Part shown: positions 1 through 7,971 of the stretch, one piece after another
Position numbering within the stretch: position 1 is the first letter of the stretch
Layout of the letters: each line of letters starts with the position of its first letter
Source of the DNA: Bacteroidota bacterium
GTDB taxonomy: Bacteria; Bacteroidota; Bacteroidia; Flavobacteriales; Flavobacteriaceae
NCBI GenBank assembly: GCA_947483095.1
Contig: CANKLD010000006.1
Location: forward strand, 1 to 32,388
Direction of reading: 5' to 3'
DNA: 32,388 nt
Program-made: the position numbers and the translations under genes
Notes under the pieces: generated by a model
What the model saw: only the letters and a program-made list of their open reading frames with translations
What the model was told of the DNA's origin: nothing
Databases searched by the model: none

Positions 1-281
1 ACATTATGCAAATCGGCGAAAGCATCAATATTAATTTTCCTTAAATCTAGAAACAATCGGAACAATCCTAAAAATCCTTTGTGTTTTCCTTTTTTATCAA
101 AAGGTAAAAAATTTACATTAGGAAGATCATTAAATAAAGGTTGAAAAAATGGCGTTGAAATAACGGTGATTTTAACGTTGGGATATTTTGCTTTAAAAGC
201 CCTTAAAACAGGAACCGTCATGGCAACATCTCCCATTGCGGAGAGTCTCATGACGGCTATATGTTCTATTGGTTTTGACAA
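1..281 (-). CDS. Glycosyltransferase family 9 (heptosyltransferase-like), N-terminal part only
   Basis: The coding strand reads out of the window at position 1, so only about the first 93 codons are visible. They read as an N-terminal Rossmann half of the ADP-heptose:LPS heptosyltransferase type. The fingerprint is VMRLSAMGDVAMTVPVLRAF near residues 9-28, followed by a second strand, KITVIST. Family members transfer a sugar from a nucleotide donor to lipopolysaccharide on the cytoplasmic face of the inner membrane. A stop lies a few codons upstream, and the only early start in frame is TTG at 281; the first ATG is at 251 and would cut into the conserved first strand, so TTG is preferred. It lies 13 bases after the DUF4254 gene on the same strand, a pairing known from flavobacteria. 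The acceptor and exact sugar cannot be told. Confidence 0.85.
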   Translation of the reverse strand, partial: MSKPIEHIAVMRLSAMGDVAMTVPVLRAFKAKYPNVKITVISTPFFQPLFNDLPNVNFLPFDKKGKHKGFLGLFRLFLDLRKINIDAFADLHN

Positions 282-294
282 TTTAAGGTGTCAA

Positions 295-900
295 TTATTT
301 TTTGTTCTGATACAAAACCGGGTTTAAATCATCATCGTTGTACATTTTCATTTGCTTGTACACTTTCATGAATTTATCGCCATTTTCAATGTCGGTTAAT
401 AAATCTTCAATTGCTGAAGAAAGATCGGTCCTTTGGTCTAAAAGCACGTTTAATTTTTCTTGACATTTTTGACGGTGTTCTGCAGAAGCTCCTTCACGAC
501 TTGTTTCTTCATTCATGTGATAAATTTTCAAAGCCAAAATGGACAGTCTATCAAAAGCCCAAGCCGGACTTTCAGAATTGATTTTTGCCCCAGCTTTAAC
601 AGCAACATGGCTGTATTTTTGTAAAAAATAACTGTCAATATATTCCACCATGTCCGTACGTTCTTGATTGGAAGCATCAATTCTTCTTTTTAAAGTTAGC
701 GCTGCAACGGGGTCGATATTTGGATCACGAATGATATCTTCAAAATGCCATTGAACGGTATCAATCCAATTTTTATGATACAATAAGTGCTCAAATTGCT
801 CTTTCGGAAAAGGGTTGTTTATGGGTTGGTCCACATCATCAAATTGATGATAATCTTGAATACTTTGTTCGAATACTGAATAAGCTAATTTTGAAAACAT
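295..900 (-). CDS. DUF4254 family protein
   Basis: This is a 201-residue soluble protein without signal peptide or membrane segment. The sequence is helical and charged, with aromatic and acidic motifs such as WHFEDIIRDPNIDP (about residues 51-64), ALTLKRRID (67-75) and WAFDRLSILALKIYHM (113-128), which match the flavobacterial DUF4254 family as I recall it. No catalytic motif is evident and the function is unknown. It is followed at 13 bases by a family 9 glycosyltransferase on the same strand, which suggests a role tied to lipopolysaccharide core assembly; that is inference from position. The ATG at 900 is preceded by a TATCTTTG box at 927-920. Family call is fairly sure, function is not. 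Confidence 0.8.
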   Translation of the reverse strand: MFSKLAYSVFEQSIQDYHQFDDVDQPINNPFPKEQFEHLLYHKNWIDTVQWHFEDIIRDPNIDPVAALTLKRRIDASNQERTDMVEYIDSYFLQKYSHVAVKAGAKINSESPAWAFDRLSILALKIYHMNEETSREGASAEHRQKCQEKLNVLLDQRTDLSSAIEDLLTDIENGDKFMKVYKQMKMYNDDDLNPVLYQNKK

Positions 901-919
901 ATCTTTGTTGTTTAAAAGG

Positions 920-927
920 CAAAGATA
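920..927 (-). promoter_or_regulatory. -7 promoter box for the DUF4254/GT9 unit
   Basis: On the minus strand the sequence reads TATCTTTG, a full match to the Bacteroidota -7 consensus TAnnTTTG, ending 19 bases before the ATG at 900. No convincing TTG -33 element is seen at the usual spacing, so only the -7 box is claimed. Confidence 0.5.
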
Positions 928-967
928 CTTTTTATACTTTTAACGTTGAAACATTAATCCCAATTTT

Positions 968-1621
968 ATGAAAATTCATCATTTATCTGAAAAAAATAGC
1001 GTTTTAAATCATTTTCTAGGAGAAATTAGAGATCAAAATATTCAGAAAGACCGCCTTCGATTCAGAAGAAACATAGAGCGTATTGGCGAAATTATGGCCT
1101 ATGAAATGAGTAAAGTATTGGACTATAAAAGCTGGGAAATTTCCACTCCGCTTGGCCTTAAAAAATCTTCAGAAATTAATGCCAAAATAGTGATTTGCTC
1201 CATATTAAGAGCGGGATTACCATTGCACAATGGGTTTTTGAATTATTTTGATGGCGCAGAAAACGGATTTATTTCCGCCTATAGATTTCATCCGAATAAC
1301 GATACTGATTTTGAAATAAAAGTAGAATACGACGCGGTTTCAGATATCAATGGTGCCAATTTAATTTTGGTTGATCCTATGTTGGCAACTGGACAATCTA
1401 TAGTTGCGGTATTTAATAAATTAATTTCAAAAGGTCTTCCAAAAGAAATTCATTTGGCCGTTGTTATTGCCGCACCGGAAGGGATAAAGTACTTGGAATC
1501 GCATTTGCCCGACAATTGTCACCTTTGGATTGCTTCTATCGATGAAAGGCTAAATGAGAAAAATTATATAATTCCAGGGCTTGGAGACGCTGGTGATTTA
1601 GCTTTTGGAAGCAAATTATAA
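968..1621 (+). CDS. upp: Uracil phosphoribosyltransferase
   Basis: This cytoplasmic salvage enzyme makes UMP and pyrophosphate from uracil and PRPP. The 217-residue length is normal for the family. The PRPP-binding loop is visible as LILVDPMLATGQSI (about residues 132-145), and the uracil-binding C-terminal region as YIIPGLGDAGDLAFG (about 200-214). The segment ICSILRAGLPLHNG (76-89) is the conserved phosphate-contacting region of type I phosphoribosyltransferases. It starts at ATG 968, divergent from the DUF4254 gene, with a 67-base gap. Its 3' end overlaps the end of the convergent DUF6427 gene by six bases, leaving no room for a separate terminator. Nothing looks unusual in the protein, and the assignment is firm. 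Confidence 0.96.
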   Translation: MKIHHLSEKNSVLNHFLGEIRDQNIQKDRLRFRRNIERIGEIMAYEMSKVLDYKSWEISTPLGLKKSSEINAKIVICSILRAGLPLHNGFLNYFDGAENGFISAYRFHPNNDTDFEIKVEYDAVSDINGANLILVDPMLATGQSIVAVFNKLISKGLPKEIHLAVVIAAPEGIKYLESHLPDNCHLWIASIDERLNEKNYIIPGLGDAGDLAFGSKL

Positions 1622-2545
1622 TTGAGAGAAAAACGCAAATAAACTACATCCCACCACCGCTAAAAAGAACAATTCTGTTTTCGCTTTCGATTGTGTTGTT
1701 TCTACAAAAATCGTCATTGCAAAAGCCAACGGTGCAAAAGTAAAAATCAGAATTTCATTGCTTTTATTTGGTGAAAATACAAAAACCAATAGTCCAATAA
1801 AAAACGCGGCGATGATTTTCTTATACGTAGAATGAAGAATTATCGATCGGTTGGAAATGGTAAGTCCTAAATTAGCAATGAAAAAGAGTGAAATTGGAGC
1901 AAAAAGAGATAAAGCTAGGTTTTGATAATTATTAATAAAATAGTTGATTTCAAAATCGCTGACTGAGTTTGCAATTAATATCCCCACATTATTGAAATCA
2001 AAAACCAAATCAAAAAAGTACAATACTACCATTGAAACAAAAAAGGCAATAAAAGGTAAAAACCAGGTTCTATAATCTCTTGCGGTGTGAAATAGAATGC
2101 TAATAAAAACTAATATTATAAAAAATATACTCCAAAAATGAAATAAGGAGGCCACAAAAACCCATAATGAGGCGTCAAATATTTTTTCTTTTTGGGATTT
2201 TGATGTTTGTAAAGAGAAGAGTCTTCTTAATGCTAATAGTATAAAAAAGTTAGCCAAAAACAACTTAGAATTATTCATTACTGAAGGGAAGAAAAGCAAC
2301 ATTAATAAATAAAATAATATCGTAAAAGCACTGTCTTTGCTCAATCCGTTCTTTTTAATGATAAAATTTCCAATGAAAAAACAGCCAAAAATGGTGATAA
2401 ACAAAATCGTTTTTTTAGCCATCAAACCAAATGAAAAAACGGTTCCAACTTGATGAAATTGAGTAGTTAAAAAGAAAAATAATAGCATTAAAAATACAAA
2501 TGCAAAATTAATTGGGGTAGATTTCTTAAAAAGACTTGTAATCAT
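1616..2545 (-). CDS. DUF6427 family integral membrane protein
   Basis: This 309-residue, strongly hydrophobic protein has about nine predicted membrane segments separated by short loops (for example around residues 13-29, 43-60, 73-90, 125-150 and 213-230). The N-terminus, MITSLFKKSTPINFAF, and the placement between upp and purD with a DUF6341 gene beside it match the flavobacterial DUF6427 family from memory. No catalytic motif stands out and no function is known. The ATG at 2545 is preceded by a TACATTTG box at 2573-2566. It converges on upp with a six-base overlap of the two coding ends. Family call is moderately sure; a transport or envelope role would be a guess. Confidence 0.75.
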   Translation of the reverse strand: MITSLFKKSTPINFAFVFLMLLFFFLTTQFHQVGTVFSFGLMAKKTILFITIFGCFFIGNFIIKKNGLSKDSAFTILFYLLMLLFFPSVMNNSKLFLANFFILLALRRLFSLQTSKSQKEKIFDASLWVFVASLFHFWSIFFIILVFISILFHTARDYRTWFLPFIAFFVSMVVLYFFDLVFDFNNVGILIANSVSDFEINYFINNYQNLALSLFAPISLFFIANLGLTISNRSIILHSTYKKIIAAFFIGLLVFVFSPNKSNEILIFTFAPLAFAMTIFVETTQSKAKTELFFLAVVGCSLFAFFSQL

Positions 2546-2565
2546 ATGGATATTTTATACTTTTG
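2536..2565 (+). promoter_or_regulatory. Promoter for the DUF6341 gene
   Basis: TTG (2536-2538), a 19-base spacer and TACTTTTG (2558-2565) give a complete match to the flavobacterial promoter pattern TTG-N17-23-TAnnTTTG. The -7 box ends 28 bases before the ATG at 2594. The -33 element lies just inside the start of the divergent DUF6427 gene. Confidence 0.65.
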
Positions 2566-2573
2566 CAAATGTA
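2566..2573 (-). promoter_or_regulatory. -7 promoter box for the DUF6427 gene
   Basis: The minus strand reads TACATTTG, a full TAnnTTTG match, 20 bases before the ATG at 2545. It directly abuts the plus-strand box TACTTTTG at 2558-2565, so the two boxes face each other. A TTG on the minus strand at 2591-2589 sits at a 15-base spacing, shorter than usual. Confidence 0.5.
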
Positions 2574-2593
2574 AATATAATACTTGAACAAAG

Positions 2594-2824
2594 ATGAAAG
2601 CATTTTTTGAAGGAATACAATGGTTATTTGAAAACATTTTTTTCATTCCGCAAAATTATTTAAGAGAATTAGAATTAGAAAATTGGTTTGCCGCAAATAC
2701 AATCAATTGGGTTTTTATAATTATTTGCCTAGCCGCAATGATTTATTGGATAAAGCAATTGCAATTACACAAAGCCAACAACGAAGAAAATCAAGATACT
2801 ACGGCTCATTCTTTCTTTAATTAA
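2594..2824 (+). CDS. DUF6341 family small membrane protein
   Basis: This 76-residue protein has one clear membrane segment at about residues 37-55 (INWVFIIICLAAMIYWIK), an aromatic N-terminal amphipathic stretch (MKAFFEGIQWLFENIFF) and a polar C-terminal tail rich in Asn, Glu and Gln. The sequence and its place between DUF6427 and purD match the flavobacterial DUF6341 family as I remember it. Function is unknown. It has the best-formed promoter of this end of the window (TTG-N19-TACTTTTG). Its TAA stop overlaps the stop of purD on the other strand in the shared TTAA at 2821-2824. The family assignment is fair; nothing supports a specific function. Confidence 0.75.
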   Translation: MKAFFEGIQWLFENIFFIPQNYLRELELENWFAANTINWVFIIICLAAMIYWIKQLQLHKANNEENQDTTAHSFFN

Positions 2825-4092
2825 AGGTCGAAACCGATATCTTTTCTATAATACATCGTGTCGAAATGTAGTTTTTCTATGTTTTGATACGATTTTTTTA
2901 TGGCTTCTTCGAAATTATCCCCTAATGAAGTAACTGCCAAAACCCTTCCTCCGTTCGAAATAATAGTATCGTTATCTTTCTTTGTTCCTGCGTGAAAAAC
3001 GAGAGAATCGTTAACCGTTTCTATTCCTGATATCACTTTCCCATTTACATATTCTTCCGGATATCCTCCAGAAACTACCATTATAGTTGCTGCGCTTTTA
3101 TCTGTTACCTCCAAATTAATTTCGTTCAGTTTTTCGTTGGCAACGGCCTGAAACAATTCAACCAAATCCGATTTTAACCTTGGAATTACCACTTCAGTTT
3201 CGGGATCACCCATTCTAACATTGTATTCAATTACAATTGGTTCTCCTTTCACGTTAATTAATCCGATAAAAACAAAGCCTTTGTATTGAATATTGTCTTT
3301 TTTTAAACCTTCAATAGTCGGTTTTACAATTCTATTTTCAATTTTTTCTAGTAAAATCGCATCCGCAAAGGGAACTGGTGAAACGGCTCCCATTCCGCCG
3401 GTATTTAATCCGGTATCGCCTTCCCCAATTCGTTTATAATCTTTTGCTGTGGGTAAAATTTTATAGTTGACGCCATCCGTTAATACAAAACAGCTTAATT
3501 CTATACCGTCTAAAAATTCTTCAATTACTACTTTTGAGCTTGCTTCGCCGAATTTTGCATCCACTAGCATGTTTCTCAATTCTTGTTTTGCTTCGGCTAA
3601 ATCATTAATTATCAAAACTCCTTTTCCAGCGGCTAATCCATCTGCTTTTAAAACGTAGGGCGGTTGAAGCGTTTCCAAAAATGCACAGCCATTTTCAACT
3701 GTTTCTTTGGTAAAACTGTCGTAACCGGCTGTAGGAATATTGTGTTTTACTAAAAATTCCTTGGCAAATTCTTTGCTTCCTTCTAATTGAGCCCCTTTTT
3801 TTGAAGGTCCAATAACCGGAATATGATTTAATTCGGAATCGTTTTGGAAAAAATCAAAAATCCCTTTTACCAATGGATCTTCAGGACCTACCACAACCAT
3901 TTCAATATTTTCGCTCAGGGCAAATGATTTAATAGCTTCAAAATCAGTGATTTTTAAATTGACATTAGAAGCAATGCTAGCTGTTCCAGCGTTTCCAGGG
4001 GCAACAAATAGTTTCGTGCATTTATTGCTTTGAAGCATTTTCCATGCTAATGCATGCTCTCTTCCTCCTGAACCTAATAATAAAATAGTCAT
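2821..4092 (-). CDS. purD: Phosphoribosylamine-glycine ligase (GAR synthetase)
   Basis: This enzyme catalyses the second step of de novo purine synthesis, joining 5-phosphoribosylamine and glycine with ATP to give GAR. The 423 residues match the usual length. The N-terminal domain opens with ILLLGSGGREHALAWK, the family signature. The ATP-grasp part shows YVLKADGLAAGKGV and VIEEFLDGIELSCFVL. The conserved GDTGLNTGGMGAVSPVPF loop and RMGDPETEVVIPRL segment complete the fold. I chose ATG 4092 rather than a longer in-frame extension to 4158: the extension adds 22 residues without family similarity, starts at TTG, and contains a TATTTTTG promoter box at 4123-4116. The gene stands alone downstream of the polysaccharide locus. 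Confidence 0.97.
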   Translation of the reverse strand: MTILLLGSGGREHALAWKMLQSNKCTKLFVAPGNAGTASIASNVNLKITDFEAIKSFALSENIEMVVVGPEDPLVKGIFDFFQNDSELNHIPVIGPSKKGAQLEGSKEFAKEFLVKHNIPTAGYDSFTKETVENGCAFLETLQPPYVLKADGLAAGKGVLIINDLAEAKQELRNMLVDAKFGEASSKVVIEEFLDGIELSCFVLTDGVNYKILPTAKDYKRIGEGDTGLNTGGMGAVSPVPFADAILLEKIENRIVKPTIEGLKKDNIQYKGFVFIGLINVKGEPIVIEYNVRMGDPETEVVIPRLKSDLVELFQAVANEKLNEINLEVTDKSAATIMVVSGGYPEEYVNGKVISGIETVNDSLVFHAGTKKDNDTIISNGGRVLAVTSLGDNFEEAIKKSYQNIEKLHFDTMYYRKDIGFDL

Positions 4093-4115
4093 TGTGTTGT
4101 GATTATTGTGTGGTG

Positions 4116-4123
4116 CAAAAATA
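4116..4123 (-). promoter_or_regulatory. -7 promoter box for purD
   Basis: The minus strand reads TATTTTTG, a full TAnnTTTG match, 23 bases before the chosen ATG at 4092. It lies within the longer reading frame and so argues for the shorter purD start. No good -33 TTG is visible. Confidence 0.45.
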
Positions 4124-4221
4124 ATTTCTTTTGTGTTTAAATTGACATTAAAACTCAAAAAAATACACGGTCCCGAAATTATGGGCTTTGCGGGGATTAA
4201 ATTGTAAGAATCAACAATTGG

Positions 4222-5589
4222 TTAATAAGCCTTTTTTTCTCCTTTTATGATATTGATAACCGTTTGGACAATTATTTTAATATCTAAAATTAGGGACCAA
4301 TTATCGATGTAGAAAACGTCAAATTTAATTCTGTTTATCATGTCTTGTTCGGACTCTATTTCGCCCCTAAATCCTTTAACTTGAGCTAATCCAGTGATTC
4401 CTGGTTTTACATAGTGTCTGACCATGTATTTTTTTATTTTATTCCCGTATGCTTTATTTTGAGACCATAAATGCGGTCTTGGTCCAACAACCGACATGTT
4501 GCCAATTAATACATTGATAAATTGGGGTAATTCGTCAATGCTTGTTTTTCTCATAAACTTCCCCATTTTGGTTACGCGCGGGTCATTTTTAGAAGCTTCT
4601 TTTTCCGTTGTCCCATTTATTTTCATGGAGCGAAATTTGTAACAAAAAAACTCTTTTTCGTCTAATCCGGGTCTTCCTTGCTTGAAGAAAACGGGCCCTT
4701 TGGATTCTAATTTAATTAGTAATGCCAAAAATGGTATAAGCCAGGATAAGAGAAAAACAATGATAATTAACGCGAAAACTAAGTCAAAAATTCTTTTAAT
4801 TACTTTTGTAGTTGGGTCGTGCAATATTGTCTTTTGCATTGACAAAACTGGAAACATTTCATAGTAATTTAGTTTTAAATTTTTAGAAAAGATCTCTTTT
4901 GAACCAGGAATAAATTTAATATTTACTTTGTTTGTGTCGGCAAATTCAACCATGCTGATGGTTTGTTCGTTTGTCATTTCTTCTAGTGAGCTGAATATTT
5001 CGTCGACTTTATTATTTAGTATAAACGTTTTTAAGCTCTCTAAATTTCCTGAAATTTCTGGCGATTTACTTTTATTTGAAAAATACCCTAAAAATCGATA
5101 GCCGTAATCGTTTCGTTCTTCAAAAAGTTCTTTTAGACGAACTGATTCTTCGGTATGGCCAATAATAACAACGTTTCTATAATTACTTCCAGTGATTATT
5201 CTGTATTTTTTTAAATAATAAAATAACAGAAATTTAAAAATTGTAACTAAGGCTGTACAAAAAACTACATATAGTAAAACTACTTTTTCATTAAAAACAA
5301 CTTCTTGAGAAAAGGGGTAATATGTTACTATTAATAGCGAAAATAGTAAACATTGTTTCAAAATTTTGGCAACGATTTCAACAGGAGTTGTAAATCTAAA
5401 TACGTCATAAAATTGAATAAGAAAGGCAATTACGGCCCAAGAAATTAGTAAATATCCAAGGTACGTGTTAAATTTTGACACCAATCCATCAAAAAAATAA
5501 ATCCCTAAAAAAGCTATTACCAATAAGTCAAATACGATGCTTATTGGTCTTATATATTTTGAATATCTACTTGATTTAGCTGACGTCAT
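4222..5589 (-). CDS. Polyprenyl-phosphate hexose-1-phosphate transferase (WcaJ-type initiating enzyme)
   Basis: This membrane enzyme would transfer a sugar-1-phosphate from a UDP-sugar to undecaprenyl phosphate and so start each repeat unit. The 455 residues divide into an N-terminal region with four membrane segments (about 10-130), a middle Rossmann-like domain starting at NVVIIGHTEES (about 138-250), and a C-terminal bacterial sugar transferase domain (about 262-455). That last domain opens with KRIFDLVFALI and shows the re-entrant hydrophobic helix, KGPVFFKQGRPG, FRSMK, DELPQFINVLIGNMSVVGPRP and KPGITGLAQV, all signature elements. It is the last gene of the minus-strand polysaccharide run, one base after the decarboxylase stop. 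The sugar transferred (glucose, galactose or another) cannot be read from the sequence. Confidence 0.92.
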   Translation of the reverse strand: MTSAKSSRYSKYIRPISIVFDLLVIAFLGIYFFDGLVSKFNTYLGYLLISWAVIAFLIQFYDVFRFTTPVEIVAKILKQCLLFSLLIVTYYPFSQEVVFNEKVVLLYVVFCTALVTIFKFLLFYYLKKYRIITGSNYRNVVIIGHTEESVRLKELFEERNDYGYRFLGYFSNKSKSPEISGNLESLKTFILNNKVDEIFSSLEEMTNEQTISMVEFADTNKVNIKFIPGSKEIFSKNLKLNYYEMFPVLSMQKTILHDPTTKVIKRIFDLVFALIIIVFLLSWLIPFLALLIKLESKGPVFFKQGRPGLDEKEFFCYKFRSMKINGTTEKEASKNDPRVTKMGKFMRKTSIDELPQFINVLIGNMSVVGPRPHLWSQNKAYGNKIKKYMVRHYVKPGITGLAQVKGFRGEIESEQDMINRIKFDVFYIDNWSLILDIKIIVQTVINIIKGEKKAY

Positions 5590-5590
5590 G

Positions 5591-6574
5591 CTATTTTATA
5601 TATCCTGAAAAGTCTTTGTGCTCTTCTTTTAATAGCTCTTCTTTTGAAAGCGATTTGAAATAATCATAAGTGATTTTCATTCCTTCTTCTCTAGAAACTT
5701 TTGCATCCCATCCTAACAATGTTTTTGCTTTTGTAATGTCTGGTTGGCGCTGTAACGGGTCATTAATAGGCAACGGATGGTAAACCACTTTTTGGCCGGT
5801 TCCTGTTAATTTAATAATTTCGTCAGCAAAATCTTTAATTGTTATTTCGTTAGGGTTTCCAATATTTACTGGGTAAACATAATCGGAATGGAGCAATCTA
5901 AAAATGCCCTCTACTTGATCGTCAACGTAACAGAAAGAACGGGTTTGCATTCCGTCTCCAAAAATAGTTAAATCTTCACCCCTTAGAGCTTGACCGATAA
6001 ACGCAGGAATAACTCTTCCATCGTTGAGCCTCATTCTGGGGCCATAAGTATTAAAAATTCTCACTATTCTGGTTTCCACTCCGTGAAAAGTGTGGTAGGC
6101 CATTGTGATTGATTCTTGAAAACGTTTTGCTTCATCATAAACGCCTCTTGGGCCTATGGTATTTACGTTTCCGTAATATTCTTCTGTTTGAGGATGTACT
6201 AATGGATCTCCGTATACTTCCGAAGTAGAAGCAATTAGAATTCTGGCATTTTTAACGCGAGCTAAACCTAAAAGATTGTGCGTTCCTAGGGAGCCCACTT
6301 TTAAGGTTTGAATTGGAATTTTTAGATAATCTATTGGGCTTGCCGGTGAAGCGAAGTGTAAAATATAATGTAATTCTCCTGGTATATGAACAAATTTAGT
6401 GATGTCGTGGTGGTAAAATTCAAAATGTTCGAGCTTAAAAAGGTGTTCGATGTTTCTTAAATCTCCTGTAATTAGGTTGTCCATTGCTAAAACATGATAC
6501 CCCTCTTTAATAAAACGATCACATAAGTGGGAGCCTAAAAAACCCGCGGCTCCGGTAATTAAAATTCTTTTCAT
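5591..6574 (-). CDS. UDP-glucuronate decarboxylase (UDP-xylose synthase), SDR family
   Basis: This extended short-chain dehydrogenase of 327 residues has the NAD-binding motif GAAGFLGSH at 8-16, TSEVYGDP at 117-124 and the catalytic pair Y146/K150 in VYDEAKR. The stretches [14 protein letters not shown] (32-45), [15 protein letters not shown] (73-87) and [15 protein letters not shown] are characteristic of UDP-glucuronate decarboxylases, which oxidise C4, lose CO2 and re-reduce to give UDP-xylose. It differs from dTDP-glucose 4,6-dehydratase, which has another pattern after the first strand. It sits between an O-antigen-ligase-like gene and the initiating transferase, one base from the latter, so xylose (or a sugar derived from it) is likely in the polymer. 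No UDP-glucose dehydrogenase is in this window to supply UDP-glucuronate. Confidence 0.88.
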   Translation of the reverse strand: MKRILITGAAGFLGSHLCDRFIKEGYHVLAMDNLITGDLRNIEHLFKLEHFEFYHHDITKFVHIPGELHYILHFASPASPIDYLKIPIQTLKVGSLGTHNLLGLARVKNARILIASTSEVYGDPLVHPQTEEYYGNVNTIGPRGVYDEAKRFQESITMAYHTFHGVETRIVRIFNTYGPRMRLNDGRVIPAFIGQALRGEDLTIFGDGMQTRSFCYVDDQVEGIFRLLHSDYVYPVNIGNPNEITIKDFADEIIKLTGTGQKVVYHPLPINDPLQRQPDITKAKTLLGWDAKVSREEGMKITYDYFKSLSKEELLKEEHKDFSGYIK

Positions 6575-6639
6575 ATTTGGTTATGATTTCGTTTTTCCTA
6601 ATATTGTATAATAAACGTTAAAGTTATTATAATATTATA

Positions 6640-7971
6640 TTAATTAGCAATTGTTTTTTCGCTTTTTAAATTGGAGTTGAAAATACAGTAGAGTAACGTA
6701 AAAAAAGTAACTCCTCTTTGCCTACAAAGAAAAGATTCGGTAAAAAATAAACTTATCATGAGAATGGCAAAAGAAATATGAATAAAATCTTTTTTTGTAA
6801 TAGCATTTTTTAAATTAGCTATTATAATAACTAACAATACAATAAATCCCATCACGCCAAGCTCAGCAAAATTCTGAATATATTGATTGTGGAAATTAAA
6901 ATTACCGTAACCTTTATGTAAATTGTATTTATTCTCCTTTTCAACTAGCTTTACTTTTGAGGCATTCAATCCAAATCCTTTGAAAAAAATAGAATTGTCT
7001 TTTAAAAGCTCAAAAAACATTCTTATTTGATAAACTCTAAAAGCCGTTCCCGGAAAATAATCGTTTGGTGTGAATTGTTCGTTATTCCAAGCTTCGTAAA
7101 TACTAATGTTGTGAACACCGTTTGGTAACGTTGTCAATACGTTTGGATTTATGCTGTTACTAGTATTGTTTCTGAACTCTTCTTTAAAACGTGTTTTTAT
7201 TTTTCCAATAGACAATGAAAAAATTACAATTCCTGAAAAAATCAAAAGATTTCTTAATCGCATTTTGTAAGATGCCTTTGAATAAAAAAAGTAAAATGTT
7301 AAAACTAAAAATATAAATACTAAAATTATATTTTTGGAAGAGAGCAAGAAAATAAATCCTGCTAAAAAAAATGACAAAATTAAATCTGATTTTAATTTAA
7401 TTTCTTTAGTGAAAAAGTAAAAAAACGCTACAGCAACAAAAACTGAAACATGAATAGCATTTAATATTTTTGGCACAAGTCCATAATCATCCTCGTTTTC
7501 TCCATGGTAGAAAAAAACCCGACTATCATAATTTATTAAATATCTAATAATCGCTCTTAAAAGAAAAAAAACCGCCATAATTACCATAGAATAGCTAAAA
7601 TATTTTATCAACTTATTTTTTTGATTGAAAGAAATTTGCGTTTTCATAAATATTAATGGAATAAGCAAAAGCGCTATTTCTTTTGGAATAGCAATCAATG
7701 TTTGCTCTTTATCAATGCTCCAAAAATAAGAGACTGCCATTGTAAAAAACATGGCTACTGGAAATATAAGAATTTGCGTCGTTTTAAAATTTGTTTTTTT
7801 TAAATTTAAAAAAAAGTGCCCCACCAATAATCCTAGAGCAATGTTGTTCACTACAAATGGCAGCGGAATAGAAATTAATAATATTAAAATAAAAATAAAA
7901 AAAGTATTCTGTTTACTTTCTTGTTTTAAATCTAGAATAACATTCTTCAAAAAGATGTAGATATTTTCCAT
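6640..7971 (-). CDS. O-antigen ligase / polymerase-like membrane protein
   Basis: This 443-residue protein has about 10-12 membrane segments and one large soluble loop (about residues 255-360). After the loop comes HNQYIQNFAELGVMG (361-375), the histidine-containing signature of the Wzy_C/WaaL superfamily. It is followed by TESFLCRQRGVTFF near 411-424, common in flavobacterial members. Such proteins join or polymerise lipid-linked glycans on the periplasmic side. The ATG at 7971 overlaps the 3' end of the upstream glycosyltransferase by 59 bases, long for a coupled pair; no later in-frame start avoids cutting into the first membrane segment. A second protein of this superfamily is at 11825-13054, so one may be the polymerase and the other the ligase. 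Which is which is not decidable here. Confidence 0.85.
   Translation of the reverse strand: MENIYIFLKNVILDLKQESKQNTFFIFILILLISIPLPFVVNNIALGLLVGHFFLNLKKTNFKTTQILIFPVAMFFTMAVSYFWSIDKEQTLIAIPKEIALLLIPLIFMKTQISFNQKNKLIKYFSYSMVIMAVFFLLRAIIRYLINYDSRVFFYHGENEDDYGLVPKILNAIHVSVFVAVAFFYFFTKEIKLKSDLILSFFLAGFIFLLSSKNIILVFIFLVLTFYFFYSKASYKMRLRNLLIFSGIVIFSLSIGKIKTRFKEEFRNNTSNSINPNVLTTLPNGVHNISIYEAWNNEQFTPNDYFPGTAFRVYQIRMFFELLKDNSIFFKGFGLNASKVKLVEKENKYNLHKGYGNFNFHNQYIQNFAELGVMGFIVLLVIIIANLKNAITKKDFIHISFAILMISLFFTESFLCRQRGVTFFTLLYCIFNSNLKSEKTIAN

Noticed and set aside
2821..4158. Longer purD of 445 residues
   Set aside because: The 22 extra residues start at TTG, are unlike the family, and contain a -7 promoter box; the family start at 4092 was taken.
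4200..4219. AATTGT/ACAATT inverted repeat after the phosphotransferase gene as terminator
   Set aside because: Only six A+T-rich pairs and no T-run directly after it; too weak to call.
5591..6574. SDR gene as the missing rfbB
   Set aside because: The motifs [15 protein letters not shown] and [15 protein letters not shown] fit UDP-glucuronate decarboxylase and not dTDP-glucose 4,6-dehydratase.
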